Shown here one piece after another: positions 47,610 through 57,516 of a stretch of 64,000 bases of DNA; the first letter of the stretch is position 1, and each line of letters begins with the position of its first letter. Made by a program: the position numbers and the translations under genes. Source of the DNA: Moniliella sp. 'wahieum' (Eukaryota > Basidiomycota > Moniliellomycetes > Moniliellales > Moniliellaceae); contig RSEE01000084.1 of assembly GCA_003971905.1 (NCBI GenBank), forward strand, positions 186,001 to 250,000, written 5' to 3'. The notes under the pieces were generated by a model. That model worked only from the letters and a program-made list of their open reading frames with translations, was not told the origin of the DNA and made no database searches.

Positions 47610-49434
47610 TCCGGGGCAGGGCCCTGGCTCCTTCTTCCCTTTATTCAAGCATCTCCCCTACGTTGTTGATCTGCCTTATTTGTCCATTTTTGACCCGCGT
47701 TTATATCTGTAGCCTCTGTATCCATCACATACGCCTGACCACCTTGAGAGCCAACTTATAGGACGGGCAGGAACGTTCATGAGAGCGCAGGGGTTACCAT
47801 GGCTGCCCAGCGACACTTGCGCGGCTATTGAGTGCTTACTGAGAGTAGTGAGATGACCCTGATTGCAGTACCGCCATGGTGCCCCAAACGCCGTTGTGTC
47901 GGGGAAGAAGAAAAGGCAAACGAACCTAGTGGGATTCGCATCGGATCCACGGGGGCAAGATCACAGTAGGTCTCTCGGCGGACACTGAAGAGGGAGTCGA
48001 CCAACTGCTAACGGGTAGTAGGGCGCCATATCCATAGAAGTGGCCAAATGAGTTCCCGTTGGACGACATTGAATGCTGGCCCTCGCCCGACGTTGGATCA
48101 AACTCGCCATTCCGGTCGAGGTTGATGCGCTGGTAAGCTAGTAAAGCTCATCCACATGCGCTTGGGACTTGAACCGCCGGCTACGAGCAGAGTCAAACTG
48201 GGCGTGGTGGTGAAGTGACGCTGGAGCAGGGGTGGGGCACGGGTCATCGCGCCACGCTCCGTCGAAATCCAGCGTTTCTTGTTGCTTTGCGCCTTTGGGC
48301 AATATAAGAACGAACAGAGGGACAATGCAGACGAGGCATCAATCATCACTTTATCGAGACAACCACCTATTAGGCCATCATGCTCACAACGCCCCCACCT
48401 CCTCAACAGGCCGCACACCCACGGGCAAGATGCGAAACCCTCTCTTCTTAACAACATGCTCCAATGCAATCTCGCCTTTATTCGAGCAGCGACGGGGGAG
48501 AAACATGGGGTGCGGGAGGAGAGGGAGCAAGCTTTTCGGGTCGAGGCGGACGATGGAATGGGCAGTAGCTTGATACGGCAGCGTCGCTACTAACACGCCC
48601 GGAGCAGGAGCAACACGCATTCGTCGCCAGTAGCCGTTCTCGCTGTTTGCGCAGCTGGCGGGGGGGGGGAGGATGTGAGTCTGGACGTGCTGGTTGGTTG
48701 TGTCCCTAGGCGGCGCCCAAGGCGCGCATCCTGGCGGGGGGACACGAGAGAACAGCGGTTGGTAGCTTCTGTGGCCTAGGTGGGCGAGGTGATGGATTCG
48801 GCCGGGAGAATATGCGAACGGCGAATCGGTCGAAAGTGGAGTGGAAGGTACGGACGCCTGGTTAGTAGCAATACCGCGATGCGCACGGGAGAGGAGGGCG
48901 GCGGGGCCCTGCTGACGGTCGAGCAGCGGTGCAGGTCTACTTCGGCTTCGCCAGCGCGACTACCACCGTCTCTGCTGTCCCGTGCTGGCTTCGACGCCAG
49001 CAGCCCTACCTCACCCAGTCCAGTCTCTTAATATCATGCCACCAGGTTGCCTGTTTCGGCTGCTTTGCCCCCCTTCTACGTGTCCCACGTCCCCCCTCTC
49101 CACCCATAGAGCATTGAAGAAAAGATGCTTCGAATAGCGGACTAGTGTACAGACGGGCGGCGCAGGCAGCGAGAGCTGCCACACCCACCCGCGCCAAGGG
49201 CAAGCGGGAGCCCAACATGTTCAGCCTCCTTCTCGGGACGCAGTCGTCCCGGCTCAACAGCTCGTGAGCCGGGCATGAGATGCCAAGCGTCCCCGCCCCC
49301 AACGATCAAATAGAGTCGACGCCCGCATAAGAAAAAGCCTGGACAAGGCAGGCACACAGGGCGTTCGGAAATAGAGGAATAGTAATGAGGCTGTGCAAAG
49401 AAGGTCCTGTGTGGTGAGGGAGAGAGTGCGGTGT
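47610..49434. other. Intergenic region between convergent genes
   Basis: This 1.8 kb has no supported gene. The minus frame 48098-48469 and overlapping plus frames show no motif. A G10 run lies at about 48660-48669. Confidence 0.45.
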
Positions 49435-50055
49435 TCAGTTCAAGCCTGGGCCGGCGCATGTGGCTGGGCTGAGCCGACATGCACGCTCGTCGTTGTCTCC
49501 CGTCGTAGCCGACTGTTCCACGTCAATGTGGCCCGCTGCAGTAATGCCCGATGCATCCCGTTTGGCCTTGTAGTTGCGGATCGCCGACTTGATCGCATCC
49601 TCGGCCAGCATGGAGCAGTGCAGTTTGACGGGCGGCAAGCACAGTTCCTTGGCAATCTCCGTATTCTTGATCCCGCCAGCCTCTTCGAGCGTCATGCCCT
49701 TGACCCGCTCGGTCATGTACGACGAGGACGCAATGGCACTGCCGCAGCCAAACGTCTTGAACCGCACGTCGGAAATGATGCCCTGTTCATTGACCCGGAT
49801 GGACAACTTCATCACGTCGCCGCACGCCGGCGCACCAACGAGGCCAATGCCCACATCGGCATCCTTCTTGTTGAACGAACCCACGTTCCGAGGGTTTTCG
49901 TACTACCGTACCCGTCAGTATCGCCACCCAACACGTGTCAACCGAGGCAGCAGAACACGTACGTGGTCAATGACCTTGTCGTGGTACGCCCGCGCCACCG
50001 ACAGCGCCGTCGGACGGGCGGTGGCGAGGGCCGGGCGCGTGGTGGCGCGCACCAT
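49435..50055 (-). CDS. ISU1: Iron-sulfur cluster scaffold Isu1 (IscU)
   Basis: This is the mitochondrial scaffold on which 2Fe-2S clusters are built by Nfs1 and passed on by the Ssq1/Jac1 chaperones. Exon 1 (49963-50055) codes an Arg/Ala/Thr-rich presequence (MVRATTRPALATARPTALSV) and AYHDKVIDH. A 60-nt intron (49903-49962) follows, then YENPRNVGSFNKKDADVGIG. The three ligand cysteines are in GAPACGDVMKL (with the conserved Asp), FKTFGCGSAIASSS and LPPVKLHCSMLAEDA. LPPVK is the Hsp70-binding motif. A C-terminal extension of about 35 residues past the IscU core (HIDVEQSATTGDNDERACRL) is unusual. Length is 186 residues. The gene reads through without any frame error, unlike most neighbours. Confidence 0.97.
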
Positions 50056-50657
50056 GCTGCCATGGGGCGCAGGGCAGATGGGCCAGCAGCACGAGCAAAT
50101 GCAGGAGCAAAGCGAGCGACAACCATGGCAGCCAAGCAGAAGAGGTGGGGGGACAGGCCGTGCGCGTCGGACCAACTAGCGCACAATAATAGTTCGCAGC
50201 GGCTGCCCGGTTCAGCAGTTGTTTCCGCGGGCTTTGGAGGGCTGGAAACTGCCAGCGGACATTGTCCGCTCTGTGTGGTCTCGGAGATCTGCGATCGGAC
50301 ATCTGCGATCGGACATCTGCCGCTCTGACGCGCAGCTGGGCTGGTTCGGCCGCAAGCGGTCCTAGGCACCATGCCGCAATCAGATTAATTGGTCCGGCTT
50401 TGGTAATCGATCCGATTCAATTCCAGGCCTCAGGCCATCAGCCTGACCTCAGGGTGGCATCCATCGGCTGGGTTCTTGGCCATCACGTGACCGGAAACAC
50501 GTGACATCGGCAGGGCGGAGCGGCGCGGGAGCGGAATGAGACCGTGGGCGCTCGCCTCCGACCCAGCACAGGCACGACGTGACGTGGGGCCGCGTGCGCT
50601 TGGTTGCCTGCTGGCGCGTGTCGGGACACCGCACCCGCTCCCTCGGCTCAACCAACC
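50056..50657. promoter_or_regulatory. ISU1/PRE8 divergent promoter with paired CACGTG boxes
   Basis: CACGTG occurs at 50484-50489 (in ATCACGTGACC, a match to RTCACRTG) and 50498-50503 (ACACGTGACA), 14 bp apart and about 160 bp from the PRE8 ATG. A short direct repeat of GATCGGACATCTGC lies at about 50293-50322, and a CCTCAGGCC palindrome block at 50424-50453. Confidence 0.5.
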
Positions 50658-51469
50658 ATGTCGGCCGGCGGCGAAGGCGCATACAGCTTCTCCCTCACCA
50701 CCTTCAGCCCCTCGGGCAAGTGGGCCAGATTGACCATGCGCTTGCTGCGGTTGGCAGCGGCGCCACCTCGCTTGGCATCCGCGCCGAGGGCGCGGTGGTG
50801 ATTGCGTCCGAGAAGCGCATGCCCAGTCCCTTGGTGGACGACAGTGCGTTGGAGAAGGTGGCCCTGGTCTGCCCACCGTTGGCATTGTGTATGCTGGTAT
50901 GGGGCCTGACTTCCGGGTCCTGCTTGCCCAGGCACGCAAGGCGGCCCAGGCGTACTGGAAGATCTATGGCGAGTTCCCTCCCACGGCCGTGCTGGTCGAA
51001 GAGATTGCACGCATCATGCAAGAGTCTACCCAGCGCGGCGGTGTGCGTCCCTTTGGCGTCAGCTTGCTTGTGGCCGGCTACGATGAGGTGCGAGGTCCAA
51101 CACTGTACCAGGTGGATCCCTCTGGCTCCTTTTTCCAATGGAAAGCGACCGCGATTGGCAAGAACATGACCATTGCCAAGACCTTCCTCGAGAAGCGGTA
51201 CAACGACGACATTTCCCTCGAAGACGCCATCCACACCGCTCTCCTCACCCTCAAGGAAGGGTTTGAGGGTCAGATGACGGAAAAGACGATTGAGATTGGC
51301 ATCATTCCGACATGAACGTGGAAGACGTACCAGCAGGTACCAAACCCATCCCCACCTTCCGCAAATTGACAGAGAGCGAGATCAAGGACTAGTATGTTGC
51401 CCTTCCTGTGCCTCATCTGATCCACATGACTAACTTGTGCCATCTTTCTTGTGCAGCTTGGCATTGTAG
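50658..51469 (+). CDS. PRE8: 20S proteasome subunit alpha2
   Basis: This is a subunit of the outer alpha ring of the 20S proteasome. The N terminus [20 protein letters not shown] is the alpha2 gate peptide. Next come a one-base slip and [139 protein letters not shown] and [20 protein letters not shown]. The last part shifts frame to [13 protein letters not shown], and an intron (51392-51456) joins DY to LAL and the TAG at 51467. The C-terminal KDYL ending matches other alpha2 proteins. Length is about 249 residues. Confidence 0.96.
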
Positions 51470-52387
51470 AGCTGCTAAACCAGACAAATTGGTCTCCATT
51501 AGATGAACATCTAGGAACCCAACTGTTGGTGTAGTGCTCCTTAGCAATCTGGTTCGGGCCTCGTATAACTCTCCCTTATCTCCGTATCTTCCTCTACCTG
51601 TACATACATGACGCGTCCTAGAGTTTGAGTCTTGTTCGTCCACAGACCTTGCGCCTCTCCAGCACATGTGGTGATTCACCTACCGTGTACTCAGCGGTAC
51701 GTTTCTCACTCCCGTCTGCCGTGGGTAACGTGGTCTCGTTAGAGGGTAGATGCGCAGAGGATTGGGTATAACAACTAATCGAAATAATCGATCTACCGCG
51801 AGGCGCTTGAATGTGCGACATTCATCCGTGGAAACTTAGTACTGTAGTTCTAATCGATAATCTCTCGATAATCCTCCAAGGCTTTCCATAGAGGTGTTCT
51901 ATGGGGTCTTTTGAGAGAGTGCACAAAGCAACAAGGTTCACAACCACCCATATCTATTGCAGTGAAATGTCTGCGGAGGGAGAATGATGTCGTTAAGTGA
52001 ACGTAGTCAACATTTGGGGAAGCCTCTGACATCTGACATCTGACGGGTGGACAAATCGGCATCTGTAGACAAACAAAAACGCAACTGGTGCCGCGGTACT
52101 CGCTCTCCCTGTATTACTGGAATGGCGTATGTCTTCTGATGCCTGTTTCCAGGTAAAGTTCCTAAACACTCTTTTCAAACAGATTTGCTTGAATAAGTGT
52201 TATGACGAGAGCAAGTTATCTCTTTCTACAAGGCCGATCTCTGCCTTTGCCTCCTGTACTGCAGCGCATTGGCCTCAAGTAACAAAGCTGCACATAAAGG
52301 CGGATAAATTGGCATGGTTACTAGCACGACCCCCACATATTATACTCATCCCAACTGCAACGGGATCCCCAGGGGAAGAGAGGGAGC
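51470..52387. other. AT-rich intergenic region, no gene seen
   Basis: This is noticeably AT-richer than its surroundings, with ATCGAT/ATAATC words at 51777-51866. Short frames on both strands lack motifs. Confidence 0.5.
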
Positions 52388-52721
52388 TTAGTTGAAAGCA
52401 GCATCCTTGTTGGCCGAAGCCGAGGCGTCGTGCTTCGTCTCGTTGAACTTGTCCACGACAGCGTCCTTGGCCGCACCAGCGCGGGTGCCAAGGCTAGCAT
52501 CGTCGTCCTTGGCCACATTCTTGTTGGCCTCCTTCGAAGCGCCGACGTGTACTGCTGCACCGTCTCGCTGGCCGAGTTGATCGCGCTGAGGATGAGTCAC
52601 ATGTCAGTATATACTGGTTTCGAGCCTCGCCATGCGCGCGATGTGGGAAGAAGGCGCTTATGCGGAGGAAACGACACAGTAGAATGTGAAGACCAACATA
52701 CTTCTTGATGGTGTCCGCCAT
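52388..52721 (-). CDS. Grg1/Ccg-1-type stress-inducible small protein
   Basis: Exon 1 (52702-52721) codes MADTIK. A 116-nt GT-AG intron (52586-52701) is followed by exon 2: AINSASETVQQYTSA, then after a one-base slip SKEANKNVAKDDDASLGTR, AGAAKDAVVDKFNETKHDAS and ASANKDAAFN. The 72-residue, hydrophilic, Lys/Asp/Ala-rich product matches the Neurospora glucose-repressible grg-1/ccg-1 family in length and in the SKEANK.VAKD...LGTRA.AAKDAV core. These genes are strongly induced by glucose loss, the clock and stress. The molecular function is unknown. A clean TATA lies upstream. The short first exon is the usual design in the family. Confidence 0.9.
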
Positions 52722-52840
52722 TGTTGTAGTGGTGAAAGTGTAGTAGCTGTAGTGGTAGCGGTAGGGGTAGGGTGGGAGTGGAGGGTAGTGTGGTAGAGGA
52801 GCGGCTAGACGGAAGGGGAGGGGGTTATATATACCCCCCA
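52722..52840 (-). promoter_or_regulatory. TATA-containing core promoter of the Grg1 gene
   Basis: TATATATAA (minus strand, 52825-52833) lies about 105 bp before the ATG. The leader is a TACCACTACAG-type purine/pyrimidine stretch (52735-52800). This fits an inducible, highly expressed gene. Confidence 0.6.
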
Positions 52841-53889
52841 TCCTCTCAGGGGCAAGACGTGAACCGCCGCCTTTTGCGTGCACGGCTCAGCCATGCGCCA
52901 TCCCCAACAGCGCTACAATTGAGCAAGCATCGCATGGGTCCGTCTGCCCTGTTGTACTGCGACCTACGGGGGTAGCTGGATTGGGCCGGGCCGCCTCTCT
53001 GCCAAGATCGGTGAAGCGGTTGGAGTAGAATTGGGCCAGGCCAGCCTCTGGCCCATCGGTGGCATGTGCATGTGAATGACCACAACGGCGGGAAGGGGGT
53101 GTGGATCGCGAGGTCACTTGCGCCAAGTCTGGTAGAAGCAGTATGCCACCTGTGGGGCTCTTGTCCTGTGCCTTCATCCTTTCTTCCCCTCCCCATGGGG
53201 AAGGAGACGGGGGGGGCAGCATATAGAGCTCTCCTTAGCAGGCCAAAGGAGAGCAGGCGTGGGCGTGTGGCAGGGTACGGCCGATGGCACTGAGATGCGT
53301 ATTGATCCGAGAGTGTACCCGTTTTGCGTCCTCCATGCATCACTGATCATCGCCGATCCCATTATCTACGGCCGACCCATCAGCTGGGACCATCAAAGGA
53401 CCGGAGGAGAGAGACATAGAGAGGCATAAGAGAGCCCAGCGCAAAGCGGGGTGGGGGCATACGTGCCACACCGCGGAGGTGGGCAAGAGAGCAGGCATGA
53501 TGGCCAGGCGTGCTCTGCATGTGGGGAAAAGAGATTGCGGGCAGGTGTTGGGGGCTGCGTCAATGAGGAAGACTGGAGGATGACGACATGGGTTGCTGGT
53601 ATACGCGGGGATCTGGCAGCCAGCCAAAAGGAGTGCTGCTGATACTACTTCGGGAGTGGGATACTCTTCGATCCAATGGGGCATCATGACGACATGGGTG
53701 CTGCTGTCGGCAGCGCGGATGATGATCGAGGGGTTGTGACATTGTGCAGGACCGGCCGAGCAAAGAGGACATTATGGAGTGGAACAGTACGATGCGCCGA
53801 GTTACTGATGTGCTGATGCAGGGACGACTCGTCTGCTTCCTGACTTTAGCGTCTCGATCGAAGTGACGTCATGTCCACGCACCACTAGT

Positions 53890-53949
53890 GTCACATGCAT
53901 CAGTCACATGTCACATGTCACATGCACCACTTGTCACGCATGTCACGTG
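53890..53949. repeat. TCACATG/ACATGT repeat block
   Basis: Six or so TCACATG/CATGTCA words are packed into 60 bp, with CATGCA variants between them. The same word family occurs as GTGACATG at 19303-19334. Confidence 0.75.
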
Positions 53950-54840
53950 GCACTGCTGCGGCAGTTTTGTGGCCTGCTGCGGCCGCGACAACCATGTCGG
54001 CTGCGTCATCGATCATCGCACGTGACCGGGAGATGTGGGGCCCCACACCGCGATTGCAGGCCTCCGAATTCAAACGTGAAACTTCAAATCGGAGACTTCA
54101 ACGTTGCATTCCAGCTTGCCATTGCACCGGCTTGGCGACGTGGAGGCTGTCTCATTTCGCCCTCCCAGCTCCAGCGTCCGGCGTCCAACGTACGTCCAGC
54201 CAGGTCCAACGTCTCGCGTCGCCGCTCTGGTCACCCTGTCCTCCAACCCAATTCAAACGAGCAAGCCACGCGTCGAAGCATGAGTACCTACCTAGTCGGT
54301 AGGAAGCAGTTCAGTTAGTCCGTAGGAGCTTTAGCTTTACCTGAAAAATTAAACTAAACTGAACTGGGTCGTAGGTTGGCGGTAGTATCCGCCACTCGTC
54401 ACGCGTTGCCCACATACTTCGGTACCTGGCTCGTATGGCTGGGCTGTGGCCTGCTGTGGCCTGCTGTGGCTAGCTGTGGCTAGCTGCAACGCTGGCTGGG
54501 CTGGGCGCGGGCAGCCCAACCGAAGCAGCAGCGAGGACCGAGACCGCCGCCCCGCCGCCGAATGGAGCTGAGCCGAAGAGCGGAGGCGGGGGGGACGAGT
54601 GTGGGTGCAGGTCACGTGCTGCTGGTTTGACTTAGCTGCGGCGCAACTCGATCGACTTTGGCCGAGGGAGGCGGCGGGCGACTGGGGGCAGCACACCGCT
54701 GTCGTGCCGAGCAGTTTTTTCTGGCCGTGTAGCGGAGATAGCTGCGGCCGAGTGCTGTCCTGTGCTGCGGGCGGGCTCAGCGGTGCATGAGGACGCGAGT
54801 GAATTGAACCACATGTGCTGCCACAAATCAACTGCTGGGT

Positions 54841-54888
54841 GGTGCTGGTGCTGGTGCTGGTGCAGGTGCTGGTGCTGGTGCTGGTGCT
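54841..54888. repeat. (GGTGCT)n microsatellite
   Basis: About eight GGTGCT units are interrupted once by GGTGCA, roughly 390 bp upstream of the hexokinase ATG. Confidence 0.85.
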
Positions 54889-55275
54889 GTGCTGCTGCGG
54901 CTGCTGCTCGCATGCCCAGCGGCCAGCCTCAGCGCGCTCAGCGCCGCTCCCCATCCCACACGCAGCGTCAGAGCACAGCTGGCACACCAACCCACGCCGC
55001 TAAGCTAAGCAGCCAGCTCGAATGATCGCAGCGCACCAGCTGAGACGGACGGGGTGACTGTGCATGGGTTTGCTTGGGCCTCACAACCTCCCCTTCTCGC
55101 ACCACCAACGCATCAGCCAACCTGAGCGCCCCCCTCCATCTCGCCTGCCTCAGCCGCTCCCCCGTCTACCCCAGCCCCATCGTCTTTCCTTTGCCCCTAT
55201 CTACTCTACTCGTCTCTTTCTCTCCGCTCCTCTCTTCTTCTCTTCTCATCTCTCCTCGCTCTTCCCACCTGCACC

Positions 55276-56851
55276 ATGTCCTCCACCCCGCGTTCCCACC
55301 CGCCCTCGCGCCCGGGCACCCCCAGCTTCGAGCACGTACGTCCCTCCCCCCGTCCGCCGCCTCCTATGCGCAGCGCACTGACCACCCTCCCCCCCCCCCC
55401 CCCGCAGGTCACCTTCAAGTCGACCTCGAGCCGCCTGGCACAGCACGCGCCCGAACCCCTCCACCGCCTCTTGGCCAAGTACATGACCTCTTTACCATCA
55501 CGCCCGAGAAGCTCAAGGAGATTACCGGCAACTTTGTCTCGGTCCTGCAGAATGGGCTCAACAAGGAAGGCCAGACAGTCCAGATGTTTCCGGCGTATGT
55601 GTTTGGCTTCCCGACTGGCATGGAGTCTGGCCAGTACCTCGCCCTCGACCTTGGCGGTACCAACTTGCGTGTCTCGTTGAGCTCAAGGGCGACCGCGCGT
55701 TTGAGGTGACCCAGTCCAAGTTCAAGCTTACGGAGCAGCAACAAAAGCATTGCGAGGGGTCGGAATTGTTTGACTTTTGCGCCCAGTGCCTCGGCACGTT
55801 TGTGGAGGAAAACATTCCCAAGCGGCCCGATGGCACGGCCGACCTCGAGCACCGCTTGCCGCTCGGATTCACCTTTTCCTACCCCATGGAGCAGGACAAG
55901 ATTGACCATGGCCGCCTCGTCCGCTGGACCAAGGGCTTTGGCAACCCCAACACGGAGGGCATGGACGTGGCGGCCATGTTCCGTGCGTCGCTCAAGAAGT
56001 TCAACATCCCCATCCGCCTCATCTCTCTTATCAACGACACCACCGGCACCCTGATTGCCTCCCACTACACCAACCGGACGTAAAGATTGCCTGCATCTTT
56101 GGCACGGGATGCAATGCGGCCTACATGGAACGCATTGCCAACATCCCCAAGTTTACCAAGGTCCACCCCGAGGTGAACGAATCGGAGGAGATGGCCATCA
56201 ACTGCGAATATGGCGCGTTCGATTCGTACCATCCTCAGTACCTGCCGCGCACGCCCTACGACGTGACGATCGACATGACCTCCAACAAGCCGACGCAGCA
56301 AGTGTACGAAAAGATGATTGCTGGCCTGTACCTTGGCGAGCTGTTCCGCTTGTGCCTGATGGAGATGATCGACGCCAGCGACCTGTTTGTCGGCCCAGAA
56401 CACCTACAAGCTCGACTCGCCCTTTGTCTTTGACACGGCCTTCCTCTCCCTCATGGAGGCCGACCCGACGCCGGAACTGCTGACGATCACTGGCCTCTTT
56501 GCCCACTTTTTCGGCCTGGAGACGTCATTGGAAGAACGGCAATTTTTCCGTTCGTTGGCCCAACTGATCGGCACACGCGCCGCACGGCTGTCGGCGTGCG
56601 GCATCGCCGCGCTGGTGACCAAGATGGGCCTGATCGAGGTGGGGTGCGGTGTGGGCGCAGATGGAAGCTTGTTTGGCAAGTACCCTGGCTTCCCCGAACG
56701 CCTCGCCGCCGCCCTGGTCGATATCTTTGGCCCTACCAACGGCGCCAAGATCAAGCTCTACCAGGCCGAGGACGGTTCGGGCGTAGGCTCCGCCATCATT
56801 GCGGCCATGACCAAGACGCGCTGGGACCAAGGCATCTACAAACACCTTTAA
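55276..56851 (+). CDS. HXK1: Hexokinase
   Basis: This is an ATP-dependent hexose 6-kinase of the fungal hexokinase type. The N terminus MSSTPRSHPPSRPGTPSFEH ends at a 72-nt intron (55336-55407, C-run before CAG). Then come VTFKVDLEPP, FTITPEKLKEITGNFVSVLQ, GFPTGMESGQYLALDLGGTN (phosphate 1, about residue 99), LGFTFSYPM (sugar-binding region), ISLINDTTGTLIASHY (catalytic Asp and connect motif), ACIFGTGCNAAYMERI (phosphate 2), NCEYGAFDSY, VGADGSLFGKYPGFPERL and QAEDGSGVGSAIIAAM (adenosine region). Length of about 501 residues is normal. The ATG at 55276 follows a CACC context and a CT-rich leader. Frame breaks lie near 55460, 55670, 56080 and 56395. Whether it also acts as a glucose sensor like yeast Hxk2 cannot be told. 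Confidence 0.96.
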
Positions 56852-57516
56852 TCCCCCTTCTCCGCGTTCGCTCCCCCCTCCCGCTCGTGCCTTCTTCCCC
56901 AGGCTTTCTCGCTTCTCTCTCCGTGGCTTCCTCAGAGGGGCCTGACACGCGTCACGGTGCCAGGCCCGGATCGGTTTCGATTCGTTCGTTGGATCTGTGG
57001 CAGTGGCATGCATTATGATTTGGTTTATCCATCCTGGTTGCGCCGCTGTGCAGTTGCGACTGCTGGGCCCCGTCCCGGTTTGACTAGTACAGCAACCTAG
57101 TAGCCATAGGCCTAAGCGAAAGAGAGACATAGTATGCATGCGACAAGCACTATAATAAGCATCAACCAAACAAAGGGATAGGGAGCTGAAATACCGGGTC
57201 GCTAGAAAGGAAGAAAAAGCGGTGTTTCAGAGCGCGGAGCAAGGACAGAGGGGGCATGATGGAGAGACCAAGGCGGAGGGGCAAAGGGGATATGAAACGG
57301 AATCAATCAGGACAGAGAACGTTACAACGTATCGTAAGAGAAAAGGGGTACGGAGAGAAACGTGGCAGCCAAAGGGGGCAAGCAGTAGGCTGCAAGAAGG
57401 GAGGGCGGAGAGAGCAGATACATGCATCGCATTCTTGAAAACAAAGGTGATTGTTGGGGAAGAATGGAGGGCCCGGCCCGAGCAGGTGGAGGGGCCAGAG
57501 TACGTTTGGTAGGACC
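56852..57516. other. Intergenic region between convergent genes
   Basis: This holds the 3' flanks of hexokinase and the MHYT gene. Purine-rich sequence at 57200-57450 opens long artificial frames. No gene is supported. Confidence 0.45.

Larger units (their letters stand above)
52841..55275. other. Long intergenic region upstream of hexokinase
   Basis: No supported gene was found. It contains the CACATGTCACATGT block (53890-53949), CACGTG at 54019-54024 and 54613-54618, CTGTGGC(C/T)TG repeats at about 54445-54487 and the GGTGCT microsatellite (54841-54888). The last 90 bases before the ATG are CT-rich, as expected for the leader of a strongly expressed gene. Confidence 0.5.

Noticed and set aside
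48150-48200. Possible tRNA on the minus strand (GGTTCAAGTCCC word)
   Set aside because: The bases on either side of the TTCAAGT loop do not pair as a T-stem, and no cloverleaf arms are found upstream.
53890-53949. CRISPR-like or short-spaced repeat array
   Set aside because: The repeats are 7-8 bp without regular spacers, in a eukaryotic genome. It is a simple word cluster.
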